NCBI RefSeq assembly: GCF_902706295.1
Contig: NZ_CACSJJ010000020.1
Span: 1-64,000, forward strand
DNA length: 64,000 nucleotides
Direction of reading: 5' to 3'
Source of the DNA: Arthrobacter sp. 18067
Lineage (GTDB): Bacteria; Actinomycetota; Actinomycetes; Actinomycetales; Micrococcaceae
Shown: piece after piece, positions 55,349 through 64,000 of the stretch
How the letters are laid out: each line of letters opens with the position of its first letter
Numbering within the stretch: position 1 is the first letter of the stretch
Position numbers and translations under genes: made by a program
Notes under the pieces: generated by a model
Database searches by the model: none
Told to the model about the DNA's origin: nothing
The model's input: only the letters and a program-made list of their open reading frames with translations

Positions 55349-56903
55349 TGCTGACGAAAGACTCCAGTTCGGCTGCCAAGCCCTCGCGGACCATGACCAC
55401 CACACGGGTCCCGTTTTCCTCGTGCTCAAGATCGAGGATCTCCGAATCAGAGCTGTGCAGCTTGCTGATCATGTCGCCACGGTCGTAGGGAATGAGCAGC
55501 TCCAGCCGCACGCCCGGCCGTGGAATGGACTGGCTGATGTCTTCCAGCAGCTCCGCGATGCCCTGGCCTGTACGGGTGGAAACCACCGCATGGCGGGGCT
55601 CCTTCTGCTTGAGGCGCTCCACGACGAAAGGATCCGCGACATCGACCTTGTTCAGGACGATGATCTCAGGAATCTTACGGGCGTCCACTTCTGTGAAAAC
55701 AGCCCGTACGGCAGCAATCTGACCTTCTGGGTCCGGGTGCGAGGCATCCACGACGTGCAGGATCAGATCCGAATCTGCAACTTCCTCCAGCGTTGACCGG
55801 AAGGCCTCAATCAGCTGCGTCGGCAGCGACCGGACGAACCCAACAGTGTCAGCCAGCGTGTAGCCAATGCCATCCGGCGTCTGGGCCTTGCGAACGGTCG
55901 GATCCAATGTGGCGAACAGGGCGTTCTCGACAAGGACACCGGCGTCAGTCAGGCGGTTCAGAAGCGACGACTTGCCGGCGTTGGTGTAGCCGGCGATGGC
56001 GACAGAAGGAACAGCATTACGACGGCGGTTGGCACGCTTGGTCTCGCGGGCCGGCTTCATCGCGGCGATTTCCCGGCGCAGCTTGGCCATCCGCGTGCGG
56101 ATGCGACGCCGGTCCAGTTCGATCTTGGTTTCACCAGGACCACGCGAGCCCATACCTGCGCCGGCTCCACCCACTTGGCCACCGGCCTGGCGGGACATGG
56201 AGTCACCCCAACCACGAAGGCGCGGGAGCAGGTACTCGAGCTGTGCAAGCTCAACCTGGGCCTTGCCTTCCCGGCTCTTGGCGTGCTGGGCGAAGATGTC
56301 CAGGATCAGGGTGGTCCTGTCCACGACCTTGACCTTCACAATGTCTTCAAGGCCGCGGCGCTGGGAAGGCGCCAGCTCAGTGTCCACCACTACGGTGTCC
56401 GCACCGGTGGCGGCAACGATGTCCTTGAGCTCTTGGGCCTTGCCCGATCCCAGGAAGGTGCCCGGGTCCGGCTTCGTGCGCCGCTGGACCAAACCGTCAA
56501 GGACCTCCGAGCCGGCAGTTTCTGCCAGTGCAGCGAGCTCGCGAAGCGAATTCTCGGCATCGGCAAGGGTGCCTTCTGTCCACAGTCCGGCAAGGACAAC
56601 GCGTTCGAGGCGCAGTTGCCGGTATTCGACCTCGGTGACATCTTCGAGTTCGGTGGACAGTCCAGCGGTGCGGCGCAATGCGCGGCGTTCAGCCAGATCT
56701 TCCTGGTCGCCGTCGTAAATGCTGTGTTCCTGGTCAAGTGTGGAAATCGCCTGCGCCTTGCCGAACACACCACCGGCATCGTTGTCATCGGATGTCTGCG
56801 CAGGTACATCCTTGGAAAGAATCCGGTCGATGACGGCCTGGATTTGTTCAGGACTCATGTCCTGGGCGTCGGAATCGGATCCGGAGTGCTTCTGGGTGGT
56901 CAT
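55341..56903 (-). CDS. hflX: ribosome-associated GTPase HflX
   Basis: A 520-aa GTPase that rescues or splits stalled 70S ribosomes. The N-terminal HflX domain includes PDPGTFLGSGKAQELKD, the glycine-rich RQAGGQVGGAGAGMGSRGPG loop, and a G domain with P-loop AIAGYTNAGKSSLLN, G3 DTVGF and G4 NKVD. ATG 56903 follows a strong AAGGAG site; the longer frame is Arg/Pro-rich noncoding sequence. An acidic N-terminal extension of about 70 residues is usual in actinobacteria. Confidence 0.95.
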   Translation of the reverse strand: MTTQKHSGSDSDAQDMSPEQIQAVIDRILSKDVPAQTSDDNDAGGVFGKAQAISTLDQEHSIYDGDQEDLAERRALRRTAGLSTELEDVTEVEYRQLRLERVVLAGLWTEGTLADAENSLRELAALAETAGSEVLDGLVQRRTKPDPGTFLGSGKAQELKDIVAATGADTVVVDTELAPSQRRGLEDIVKVKVVDRTTLILDIFAQHAKSREGKAQVELAQLEYLLPRLRGWGDSMSRQAGGQVGGAGAGMGSRGPGETKIELDRRRIRTRMAKLRREIAAMKPARETKRANRRRNAVPSVAIAGYTNAGKSSLLNRLTDAGVLVENALFATLDPTVRKAQTPDGIGYTLADTVGFVRSLPTQLIEAFRSTLEEVADSDLILHVVDASHPDPEGQIAAVRAVFTEVDARKIPEIIVLNKVDVADPFVVERLKQKEPRHAVVSTRTGQGIAELLEDISQSIPRPGVRLELLIPYDRGDMISKLHSSDSEILDLEHEENGTRVVVMVREGLAAELESFVSNG

Positions 56904-57421
56904 GGTCTCCTTAGACTGTTCGGCAATTCCAGAATAGTGCTGTTTGTTGCTCAATGGGGCGCTATTCGCGCTGGGCTGACGGGCTTGGGCCAAAAGGGGC
57001 CTCCTGTGCTGAACGGCCACCCGTGGCATGGGCAGCGGTTGCTGTGTTCTGGCGTGGTTGGATCCGCGCGGAGGTTCCTGGCTACCTGGAGAATGCACTG
57101 CCCGCCCCTACCGTGTAACCGCGCAGTGGTTGGCGGATCAGGTAGCTGACTGGATAGTGGGATCTTCAAAGAGTCCGTGACGGGAAAGCGTCAATGGACT
57201 GTGCCTGTGGGACCTGCCTGGCGGAAAGACCTTTGCTTGGCTGATAGCCAAGAGCGGGCCTGCATCGCGGGCGTTGCCGTGTTGCGCCTGGTGAATCAGG
57301 CGGGTTTCGGCTTTTTACTCGAAGATCAAGAACATGCGTTCCACATTATCATCCGGTGTCAAACCACCCCTTGGCGGGGGCAGTTTCCCATGGCGCCGTT
57401 AGCCAACTAATCTGGCAAATT
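56904..57421 (+). other. 518-bp gap with possible small transcript
   Basis: Divergent intergenic region between hflX and the methyltransferase. No convincing gene. On the plus strand a -35/-10-like pair TTGGCG (57130) and GATAGT (57153), 17 bases apart, precedes by about 130 bases a small hairpin CGCCTG-GTGAAT-CAGGCG (57285-57302) and TTTTT (57312-57316). This could be a small RNA of about 150 bases. A 77-codon frame at 57177-57410 looks noncoding. Confidence 0.25.
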
Positions 57422-58036
57422 ATGGAGTCTGCACACTATTTCACCGCCCAACCAGCTGGACCGTTCACCAGAAAGCCACTCACGGTGGAACTCGCTGGAG
57501 CCACACGCCATTTGCAGACCTCTTCCGGCATCTTCAGCCCCGACGGCGTGGACAAGGGCACCGCAATACTCTTCTCGGAAGTTCCGCCCCCTTCGCCGCA
57601 GGGAAACCTCTTGGACATCGGCTGTGGTTGGGGTCCCATCGCCTTGACATTGGGTTTGATGGCACCCCATGCGAAGGTGCATGCGGTGGACGTCAACGAA
57701 CGGTGCGTCACTCTGACCAACGAGAACGCAGCGTCCCTGAGCCTGACCAACGTGGCGGCAAGCCTCCCCCATGAGGTAGACCCCGGCGTCGAATTCGACA
57801 CTATCTGGTCCAACCCGCCCATCCGTATCGGCAAAGATGAACTTCACACGCTCTTGCTAACGTGGCTTCCCCGCCTTGCCCCGGGAGGCAATGCGTGGCT
57901 GGTGGTCCAAAAGAACCTTGGCTCCGACTCCCTCCAGCGCTGGCTCGCCGGTGAACTGGACAAAACCTACACGGTTTCGCGCGAGAGTACGTCCAAGTCC
58001 TTCAGGATTATTCGGGTCAGGAAAGCGTCCCAGTAG
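57422..58036 (+). CDS. class I SAM methyltransferase, RsmC-like
   Basis: A 204-aa small-domain methyltransferase. The SAM site is [16 protein letters not shown], followed by [14 protein letters not shown] and the catalytic [11 protein letters not shown], the NPP motif of N-methyltransferases acting on rRNA bases such as RsmC. ATG 57422 has no ribosome binding site, but TAATCT ends nine bases upstream, so the message may be leaderless; GTG 57356 would add 22 residues. It overlaps the convergent dapF end by 20 bases. Confidence 0.9.
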   Translation: MESAHYFTAQPAGPFTRKPLTVELAGATRHLQTSSGIFSPDGVDKGTAILFSEVPPPSPQGNLLDIGCGWGPIALTLGLMAPHAKVHAVDVNERCVTLTNENAASLSLTNVAASLPHEVDPGVEFDTIWSNPPIRIGKDELHTLLLTWLPRLAPGGNAWLVVQKNLGSDSLQRWLAGELDKTYTVSRESTSKSFRIIRVRKASQ

Positions 58037-58985
58037 CCACGATGACGGCAGGGCCGCTGAGCTCTACGTGCTCGCGGCCGCCCGCGCCGGGGAAGAACTT
58101 AACGTCAACGACGCCGCCGGGCACCTTGACGTGCCAATCGTTCGGCGCCGTGTTGCCGGCCCAGTGACGAATGGCGACGGCGGCGGCACAGGCACCGGTA
58201 CCGCATGACTGCGTCTCCCCCACGCCACGCTCATGGACCCGCATGGTGATGGTGCCGACGCCGTCTTCAACCAACGGCTCTGCAGGAACGACGAATTCGA
58301 CGTTGGTTCCGTTGGCAGGCTTGGGATCAACCACCGGCGCTTTGAACAGTTGCGTGGCCGAAAGCTCACTGATCTCCGCAAGGGCAACCACGGTGTGTGG
58401 ATTCCCCATACTGACGGAGAGGCCCGGCCGTGCCACTTCCAGGCCCTCTGCGCTGACGAGGGCGTCCATGGCCTTGCTGGTGGCTTCCTGCGGGAAGATG
58501 AACTCCCACGGGCCCATATCCACGGCATAGCCGCTGGCGGTGCGGACCACTTTCTTGATGCCGCCGCGTGTTCCTATGGTCAAAGTTTCGCCCGGACCCA
58601 GGTCCACCAATTTCTCGGCAATGAGGAAGTGGACGAAGACGCGGACGCCGTTACCGCACATTTCCGAAAGGGAACCGTCGCCGTTGCGGTAATCCATGAA
58701 CCATTCGGCGTCTGGGTCCTGCTCAAGCAGGTCCCGGCCTTCGGGGAGAAAACGTGACGGTACGGCGCGGATAAGGCCGTCTCCACCAATCCCCACGTGG
58801 CGGTCGCAGAGCTGTGCAACCTGTTCGGGAGTGATTTCGTGGGCGTCTCCGGGGTCGGCAATCAGGACGAAGTCGTTGCCCGTTCCGTGGCCCTTGGAAA
58901 ACCCAAGACCGACAAGGCTGGAAGCGGTTACGGGAGCACCGGCAGTTGCGGACTGCGGGGCGGGAACTGCGACGGTTTCATCCAT
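58017..58985 (-). CDS. dapF: diaminopimelate epimerase
   Basis: Interconverts LL- and meso-diaminopimelate for lysine and peptidoglycan synthesis without cofactor. The 322-aa protein has both catalytic cysteines, in SEMCGNGVR and [11 protein letters not shown]. The N-terminal 25 residues before [14 protein letters not shown] are an extension. It is 46 bp downstream of miaA, as in many actinobacteria. Confidence 0.96.
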   Translation of the reverse strand: MDETVAVPAPQSATAGAPVTASSLVGLGFSKGHGTGNDFVLIADPGDAHEITPEQVAQLCDRHVGIGGDGLIRAVPSRFLPEGRDLLEQDPDAEWFMDYRNGDGSLSEMCGNGVRVFVHFLIAEKLVDLGPGETLTIGTRGGIKKVVRTASGYAVDMGPWEFIFPQEATSKAMDALVSAEGLEVARPGLSVSMGNPHTVVALAEISELSATQLFKAPVVDPKPANGTNVEFVVPAEPLVEDGVGTITMRVHERGVGETQSCGTGACAAAVAIRHWAGNTAPNDWHVKVPGGVVDVKFFPGAGGREHVELSGPAVIVATGTLS

Positions 58986-59031
58986 GGAACTAGGCTACCT
59001 TCCACGCATGTTCGGCCAGAAATTGCGCAGG

Positions 59032-59949
59032 CTACTGCCCGGCTGCTGCCACAGCCTTGGCCACCAAGGCAGGATCCTGCCAGTCGATCCATGTGATGCG
59101 GGGATCTGCCCGGAACCACGTCAACTGGCGTCTGGCGAACTGCCTGGTGGCCACGATGGTTTCCTCTGCCGCAGCCGTAACGTCACTTTCGCCGTCAAGA
59201 ACCCTCAGGAACTGTGCGTACCCCAAAGCACGGGGGGCAGTCTTGCCCCTCCGCAGTCCGGCAGCATCGAGCCGCTCAACTTCGTCCAGGAGGCCGGCCT
59301 CCACCATCCGATGAACCCGGAGAGCCAACCGTTCCCTGAGCACCTCCCTGTCCACGGCCAGGCCGATCTGCAGGGCAGGCTGGAAGTACTCCCGCTGCGG
59401 CATGAACGAACTGAAGGGCCGCCCAGTGAGCTGGTGCACCTCCAGCGCACGGATCACTCGACGGGCGTCTCCAAGGCGGGCAGCAGACACAGGATCGACG
59501 TCCTCGAGGCGGGCGCGCAGCGGTGCGAGCCCACTCACTTCACACTCCTCCTCCAGCGACCTTCGAATCATCGGATCGGTGCCGGGAAACTCCAGGACGT
59601 CCAGGGCCGCACGGACGTACAGTCCAGAGCCTCCCACCAGGATGGCGCGTTTTCCACGTGAGTGGATGTCCTCGATGGCCGCGCGGCATTCCTCTTGGAA
59701 GTCGGCCACGCTGGCTTCCTGCGTGACGTCCATGGTGTCCAGCAGATGGTGAGGTACCCCCTTTCGCTCCGCCGCGGTGATCTTGGCCGTGCCAATATCC
59801 ATGCCCCGGTAGAACTGCAAGGCATCCGCGTTGATGACTTCACCGTCCAGAGCCAACGCGAGGTTGACGCCCAGATCGGATTTACCGGAACCGGTGGGTC
59901 CTATGACCGCAATGACGGGCTGGGGTGTGTCCTGAGGGAAATTCGACAT
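59032..59949 (-). CDS. miaA: tRNA dimethylallyltransferase
   Basis: Adds an isopentenyl group to A37 of tRNAs that read U-starting codons. The 305-aa protein has the P-loop [14 protein letters not shown], then [17 protein letters not shown] and the substrate sequence [12 protein letters not shown] chose ATG 59949 ([10 protein letters not shown]) with GGA upstream, 20 bases after the miaB stop. Works with MiaB next door, which adds the methylthio group. Confidence 0.96.
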   Translation of the reverse strand: MSNFPQDTPQPVIAVIGPTGSGKSDLGVNLALALDGEVINADALQFYRGMDIGTAKITAAERKGVPHHLLDTMDVTQEASVADFQEECRAAIEDIHSRGKRAILVGGSGLYVRAALDVLEFPGTDPMIRRSLEEECEVSGLAPLRARLEDVDPVSAARLGDARRVIRALEVHQLTGRPFSSFMPQREYFQPALQIGLAVDREVLRERLALRVHRMVEAGLLDEVERLDAAGLRRGKTAPRALGYAQFLRVLDGESDVTAAAEETIVATRQFARRQLTWFRADPRITWIDWQDPALVAKAVAAAGQ

Positions 59950-59968
59950 GGGATCCGGAGGTCCGCAG

Positions 59969-61498
59969 CTAGGCGCGGCGAACCGGCAACGACGGCATGC
60001 CCAACGACACCCCGGTCTTGCCGGAGGCTGATCCCGGCGCGGGGACCCCACAGGAATCAGCCTGGGAACGATCCCACGCATCACCAGCGCGGGAACGGCG
60101 CAAAAGATAGTCCTCTGCACTGGCCGGATCTGCGACGAGGTGGAAGGCAGCGGCCTCTGTGATGGTCACAGTGACGAAGTCGCCCGGGCGGGGAGTTTCT
60201 GCCCCGGCCGGCACGGAGAAGTGGACCAGTCGCTGGTCCTTGGACCGACCGGACAACCGATGGGTCTCCTCGGCTTTTCGACCCGATTGCGCGGTCACAA
60301 GGACTTCAACCGTACGTCCCAGCTGCTTGGCGTTCTCCTCTGCTGCGATACGGTCCTGAAGCGCAGTCAACCGTTCGAAACGCTCCTGTACTACGGCCTT
60401 GGGGAGCTGCTCAGGCAGGTCAGCGGCCGGCGTTCCGGGACGTTTGGAGTACTGGAAGGTGAAGGCGGAGGCGAAGCGGGACTTCTCCACAACATCAAGG
60501 GTCGCTTGGAAATCCTCCTCGGTTTCCCCGGGAAACCCCACAATGATGTCCGTGGTGATGGCTGCGTTCGGAATCCGCTCACGGACCTTGTCCAGGATCC
60601 CGAGGAACCGGCTGGAGCGGTAAGAACGCCGCATGTCTTTGAGGACCTTGTCCGAACCGGATTGCAACGGCATGTGCAGCTGCGGCATCACGTTGGATGT
60701 CTCGGCCATGGCATCGATAACGTCGTCGGTGAAAGCGGCCGGGTGCGGGCTGGTGAAGCGGACGCGCTCCAGACCTTCGATTTCACCGCAGGCACGAAGG
60801 AGCTTGGAGAATGCCAGTCGGTCTCCGAATTCCACTCCATAGGAGTTCACGTTCTGGCCCAGCAGGGTCACTTCCACCGCTCCGTCGTCCACGAGCGCCT
60901 GGATCTCGGCAAGGATCTCCCCTGGGCGACGGTCCTTTTCCTTGCCGCGGAGAGAGGGCACGATGCAGAACGTGCAGGTGTTGTTGCAGCCCACGGAGAT
61001 GGAAACCCACCCCGAGTAAACGGAGTCGCGCTTGGTGGGAAGTGTTGAGGGGAAGACATCCAGCGATTCGAGGATCTCAAGTTGTGCCTCGTTGTTGTGG
61101 CGGGCACGCTTCAACAGGGCGGGCAGCGCGCCGACGTTGTGGGTGCCGAACACGGCGTCAACCCACGGCGCCTTTTTGACTATGGTTTCCCTGTCCTTTT
61201 GGGCCAGGCAACCACCGACAGCGATCTGCATGCCTGGGTTTGCCGCCTTGACCTGCCTGAGCTGGCCGAGGTTTCCGTAGAGTTTGTTATCCGCGTTTTC
61301 CCGAACAGCGCAGGTGTTGAAAACCACCACGTCGGCGAGCTCACCCTCGGCGGGCACGTAGCCCGCGTCCTCCAGGAGTCCGGCCATGCGCTCTGAATCA
61401 TGGACATTCATTTGGCAGCCGAAAGTACGGACCTGATAGGTCCTGGGCTCAGCCGAAGGAGTGGTGGCAGCTGTTGGGGAGGGAATGGTCAAACTCAC
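59969..61498 (-). CDS. miaB: tRNA-2-methylthio-N6-dimethylallyladenosine synthase
   Basis: Radical SAM methylthiotransferase. The 509-aa protein has the N-terminal cluster cysteines ([23 protein letters not shown]), the radical SAM motif [14 protein letters not shown] and a C-terminal TRAM domain. About 45 extra residues follow the TRAM domain. GTG at 61498 shares its first base position with the recX stop (TAGTG), so it is translationally coupled to recX. Confidence 0.97.
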   Translation of the reverse strand: MSLTIPSPTAATTPSAEPRTYQVRTFGCQMNVHDSERMAGLLEDAGYVPAEGELADVVVFNTCAVRENADNKLYGNLGQLRQVKAANPGMQIAVGGCLAQKDRETIVKKAPWVDAVFGTHNVGALPALLKRARHNNEAQLEILESLDVFPSTLPTKRDSVYSGWVSISVGCNNTCTFCIVPSLRGKEKDRRPGEILAEIQALVDDGAVEVTLLGQNVNSYGVEFGDRLAFSKLLRACGEIEGLERVRFTSPHPAAFTDDVIDAMAETSNVMPQLHMPLQSGSDKVLKDMRRSYRSSRFLGILDKVRERIPNAAITTDIIVGFPGETEEDFQATLDVVEKSRFASAFTFQYSKRPGTPAADLPEQLPKAVVQERFERLTALQDRIAAEENAKQLGRTVEVLVTAQSGRKAEETHRLSGRSKDQRLVHFSVPAGAETPRPGDFVTVTITEAAAFHLVADPASAEDYLLRRSRAGDAWDRSQADSCGVPAPGSASGKTGVSLGMPSLPVRRA

Positions 61499-62040
61499 TA
61501 CTCAAGGGTACCGGCTTCTGCCAGCACCTCACCGACGATCCTGAAGGCAACGGACGGGGCATAGCCCTTGCGGGCCAGCATGGATGCCAGCCGGCGCGTG
61601 TATTTGTCCCGCTCCGCGCGATCCGTCAAGTCGACCCCCGGCCGCAACTTACGTTCAACAAGCTCCCGTGCGGCCAGTTCCTCGTCCTGATCGCTGAGCT
61701 GCGACAGGGCTTCTTCGGCTGCATCCAGTTCGATGCCCTTGTCAGCCAACTCGCGACGAAGTGCGCCCTTGGCGAGCTTCTTGCTTTGCGAGCGGCTGCG
61801 GACCCACATCCTGGCGAACTCTGCATCATCGATCAGCTGGACCTCTTCGAACCGGTCCAGGACTGCTTCGGCCACATGTTCGGGAACATTCCGTTCCGCG
61901 AGCTTGCGGGAGAGCTGCAGCCGACTCCGCGGCGCCATCGTCAATTGCCTCAGGACGATGGCACGCGCCACGGATTCGGGATCAGGCTCGGGATCGGCGG
62001 ATACGGACGAATCCGGATCCGGCCCTCTCCTAACCGTCAA
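61498..62040 (-). CDS. recX: regulatory protein RecX
   Basis: Modulates RecA filaments. The 180-aa protein has three helical RecX repeats, e.g. [24 protein letters not shown] and [22 protein letters not shown], ending [20 protein letters not shown]. The frame opens at TTG 62040, inside the recA end, with GAAGG close by; a later start within the Pro/Asp-rich N-terminus is possible. Co-transcribed with recA and so SOS-induced. Confidence 0.92.
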   Translation of the reverse strand: MTVRRGPDPDSSVSADPEPDPESVARAIVLRQLTMAPRSRLQLSRKLAERNVPEHVAEAVLDRFEEVQLIDDAEFARMWVRSRSQSKKLAKGALRRELADKGIELDAAEEALSQLSDQDEELAARELVERKLRPGVDLTDRAERDKYTRRLASMLARKGYAPSVAFRIVGEVLAEAGTLE

Positions 62041-63070
62041 CGGCCTTCAGCTTTGGGGAGTCTTCCTCCGGCTTGACACCAACGCCAAGCTTTTCCTTGA
62101 TCAGGCGCTCCAACTCCTGGGCCAGCTCAGGGTTGTCCCGCAGGAACCGCCGTGAGTTCTCCATGCCTTGGCCCAGCTGATCGCCGTCGTACGTGAACCA
62201 CGAACCGGACTTCTTGATGATGCCGTGCTCAACACCCATGTCAATGATGCCGCCCTCACGGGAGATGCCCTGGCCATAGATGATGTCGAACTCGGCGATT
62301 TTGAACGGCGGAGCCATTTTGTTTTTGACGATCTTTGCCTTGGTGCGGTTACCGACGGAATCCGCACCTTCCTTCAGTGTCTGGATTCGGCGAACGTCGA
62401 TGCGCACGGAGGCGTAGAACTTCAGCGCCTTACCACCGGTGGTGGTTTCCGGGGATCCGAAGAAGACACCGATCTTTTCACGCAACTGGTTGATAAAGAT
62501 TGCGGTGGTCTTGGTCTGGCTCAGGCGTCCCGTGATCTTACGCAAGGCCTGGCTCATGAGGCGGGCCTGGAGACCAACGTGGGAGTCGCCCATTTCGCCT
62601 TCGATTTCGGCGCGGGGAACCAACGCTGCCACGGAGTCAATGACCACGATGTCCAGCGAGCCTGAGCCCACCAGCATGTCCATGATTTCCAGCGCCTGCT
62701 CACCGGTATCCGGCTGGGAGACCAGGAGTGCGTCCGTGTCCACGCCAAGCTTGGCAGCGTAGTCCGGGTCCAGGGCGTGCTCAGCGTCAATGAAGGCCGC
62801 GATGCCACCGGCGCGCTGGGCGCTGGCAACGGCGTGCAGCGCAACGGTCGTTTTACCCGAGGATTCCGGGCCGTAGATTTCCACCACGCGGCCACGGGGC
62901 AGGCCACCTATGCCGAGGGCGATATCCAGCGCAATGGAGCCGGTAGGGATAACCTCGATGGGAGCCCGGGTGTCATCACCCAGGCGCATGATGGAGCCTT
63001 TACCGAACTGCTTGTCGATCTGGGCAAGCGCTGCTTCGAGCGCCTTTTCACGATCCGGGGTTGCCGCCAT
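62030..63070 (-). CDS. recA: recombinase RecA
   Basis: A 346-aa strand-exchange ATPase that also triggers LexA cleavage. Walker [17 protein letters not shown], Walker [14 protein letters not shown] and the L2 loop [17 protein letters not shown] are intact, and the C-terminus is acidic ([14 protein letters not shown]). No intein. ATG 63070 follows AGAGGTGTGAACC. A LexA-type box lies 190 bp upstream, leaving a long leader. Confidence 0.99.
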   Translation of the reverse strand: MAATPDREKALEAALAQIDKQFGKGSIMRLGDDTRAPIEVIPTGSIALDIALGIGGLPRGRVVEIYGPESSGKTTVALHAVASAQRAGGIAAFIDAEHALDPDYAAKLGVDTDALLVSQPDTGEQALEIMDMLVGSGSLDIVVIDSVAALVPRAEIEGEMGDSHVGLQARLMSQALRKITGRLSQTKTTAIFINQLREKIGVFFGSPETTTGGKALKFYASVRIDVRRIQTLKEGADSVGNRTKAKIVKNKMAPPFKIAEFDIIYGQGISREGGIIDMGVEHGIIKKSGSWFTYDGDQLGQGMENSRRFLRDNPELAQELERLIKEKLGVGVKPEEDSPKLKAVDG

Positions 63071-63246
63071 GGTTCACACCTCTGATGCTTTCTCGCTGTG
63101 GAGTGGCCCGAGGGGCCGCTTTCCTGTCATGTCAGACGCTATTACGCTGCCCTGACATTTTTATGAGCCGAATCCGGCTATGTGGACAACCGGGCAATCC
63201 GGATGCTCGGAAATGCGGCCTTCGGGATCAATTTTCCTCTCACAGG

Positions 63247-63275
63247 AGCATATCCCCATCCGAACAGATATTCGA
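63247..63275 (-). promoter_or_regulatory. recA promoter with LexA box
   Basis: CCGAACAGATATTCGA (63260-63275) matches TCGAAC-N4-GTTCGA at 14 of 16 positions. On the minus strand a -10 TATGCT (63252-63247) lies just downstream with TTCGAA 18 bases before it, so the box overlaps the promoter. The start codon is 176 bases further on. Confidence 0.7.
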
Positions 63276-63318
63276 ACAATGGCCCGGGCGTGTCCCCGCC
63301 GGGGCGGCAGTTCAGCCC

Positions 63319-63543
63319 TCAGCTGGAGGCCGGTTTAACGTCCCGACCCAGCCTGCGTTCAGCCGGAACATCCTGGACTTCGCACACGGCCAACCACACC
63401 TCGCGGGGGTGGTATCCGGAGGCCAGGGCCTCTACGGCAGTCCGCCCGCCTACGCCTGCGAGTACCAGGGAGCCGGCGAGGACCCGGGAATAGCCGGCCC
63501 CGAATTCATCGTCCATCAATCGCCAAAAGTCACTTGCCCTCAC
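63319..63543 (-). CDS. DUF3046 protein
   Basis: A 74-aa protein: MRASDFWRLMDDEFGAGYSR, then GGRTAVEALASGYHPREVWLAVCEVQDVP. This is the DUF3046 family, almost always encoded just upstream of recA in actinobacteria, with no known function. It is 248 bp from recA; the recA promoter lies between them. Confidence 0.92.
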   Translation of the reverse strand: MRASDFWRLMDDEFGAGYSRVLAGSLVLAGVGGRTAVEALASGYHPREVWLAVCEVQDVPAERRLGRDVKPASS

Positions 63544-63584
63544 GGATAGAGTCTCTCACGGAGCCGGACTCTAGAATGGTTGCC

Positions 63585-64000
63585 ATGAGCAATCCTCTCC
63601 CGAGCACGCCCGGTCAGGCCGTGCCAGGCGACGCCGTGGACGACGCCCTCCAGCAGGTGGAACACCAGCTGAGCCTGCTCTGGCGTCGCGCCCGATCGAT
63701 CTCGCATCAATTGTCACGCCAGGTCCATCCCGACATGGAACCGGCCGCCTACGGGCTGCTTACCGTCATCCGACGGGAAGGTCCGATCCGGTTGACGGAC
63801 CTCGCCACCTGCATCGGCGTGGGCAAGCCGTCCGTGAGCCGCCAGATCGCCTTTCTTGAAAGCATTGGCCTCGTGTACAAGGAAGCCGATCCGCAGGACG
63901 GCAGGGCGCAATCCATCCGCCTGACGGATAAGGGCGAGGAAAAGATGCACCAGGTCCAGGACGCCCGCCGGCAGGTGTTCCGCGAACGCCTGGGCGAATG
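63585..64000 (+). CDS. MarR-family transcriptional regulator (partial, runs off the window)
   Basis: Reading from ATG 63585 gives MSNPLPSTPGQAVPGDAVDD and onward to the window end without a stop, at least 138 residues. The winged helix is visible: YGLLTVIRREGPIRLTDLAT, then GVGKPSVSRQIAFLESIGLV and DPQDGRAQSIRLTDKGEEK, where the DxR motif sits in the wing. MarR proteins usually repress genes for stress or efflux. ATG 63576 is an alternative start. Divergent from DUF3046. Confidence 0.9.
   Translation, partial: MSNPLPSTPGQAVPGDAVDDALQQVEHQLSLLWRRARSISHQLSRQVHPDMEPAAYGLLTVIRREGPIRLTDLATCIGVGKPSVSRQIAFLESIGLVYKEADPQDGRAQSIRLTDKGEEKMHQVQDARRQVFRERLGE

Noticed and set aside
57177-57410. 77-codon open frame before the methyltransferase
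   Set aside because: No ribosome binding site, no recognisable sequence, and it would run through a probable terminator.

Overview
The window reads as a chromosomal segment of a high-GC actinobacterium of the Micrococcaceae, most likely Arthrobacter or Paenarthrobacter. The clues are the rrn leader at the left edge, the gene order infC-rpmI-rplT-RNA methyltransferase ... pheST ... argCJBDFRGH, a mycothiol-type DinB enzyme, a bifunctional-type HisA, and actinobacterial LexA boxes. Most genes lie on the minus strand, so the natural reading order runs from right to left. No phage, insertion sequence, CRISPR array or complete tRNA/rRNA gene was seen.

Layout from right to left. A MarR-type regulator runs off the right edge. 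Next is a DNA repair and tRNA modification block: DUF3046, recA, recX, miaB, miaA, dapF, a methyltransferase, hflX, a DinG-like helicase, then lexA facing a LysM protein. The histidine genes follow (hisC, hisB, hisH, an unlisted 52-aa membrane protein, hisA, an SseB-like gene), then an MFS gene. The translation cluster (infC, rpmI, rplT, a SpoU-type methyltransferase) comes next. Several separate modules follow: a CDF transporter, an MFS exporter, a NUDIX gene, the metNIQ methionine transporter, an SOS-type radical SAM gene, pcp, a SIMPL gene and a lipoprotein. After pheST, 12 kb of accessory genes sit between pheT and argC. The arginine operon argCJBDFRGH then reads leftward in one tightly overlapping unit. 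The window ends with a mycothiol enzyme, an Ada-AlkA fusion opposite a 3-methyladenine glycosylase, a HelD-type RNA polymerase factor, tyrS and the promoters and leader of an rRNA operon that lies off the left edge.

The most striking element is the cassette at 18724-24671. It holds a 1318-aa membrane enzyme with the architecture of Pls/PosA poly(amino acid) synthetases (A domain, carrier domain, about six membrane segments, three beta-helix-like domains), an M1 zinc aminopeptidase 12 bp downstream, and a convergent phosphopantetheinyl transferase. The ten specificity residues read by eye from the A domain are DAESIGTVVK, close to a published lysine code, so the cassette may make, activate and trim an epsilon-linked oligo- or poly-lysine.

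Other points: infC very probably starts with the rare codon ATT and carries a 170-residue Ala/Pro/Glu/Lys tail. rplT encodes L20 fused to a C-terminal module resembling the sunset domain. A 32-bp tandem repeat family occupies two intergenic gaps. LexA-type boxes precede lexA/LysM, recA and the radical SAM gene.
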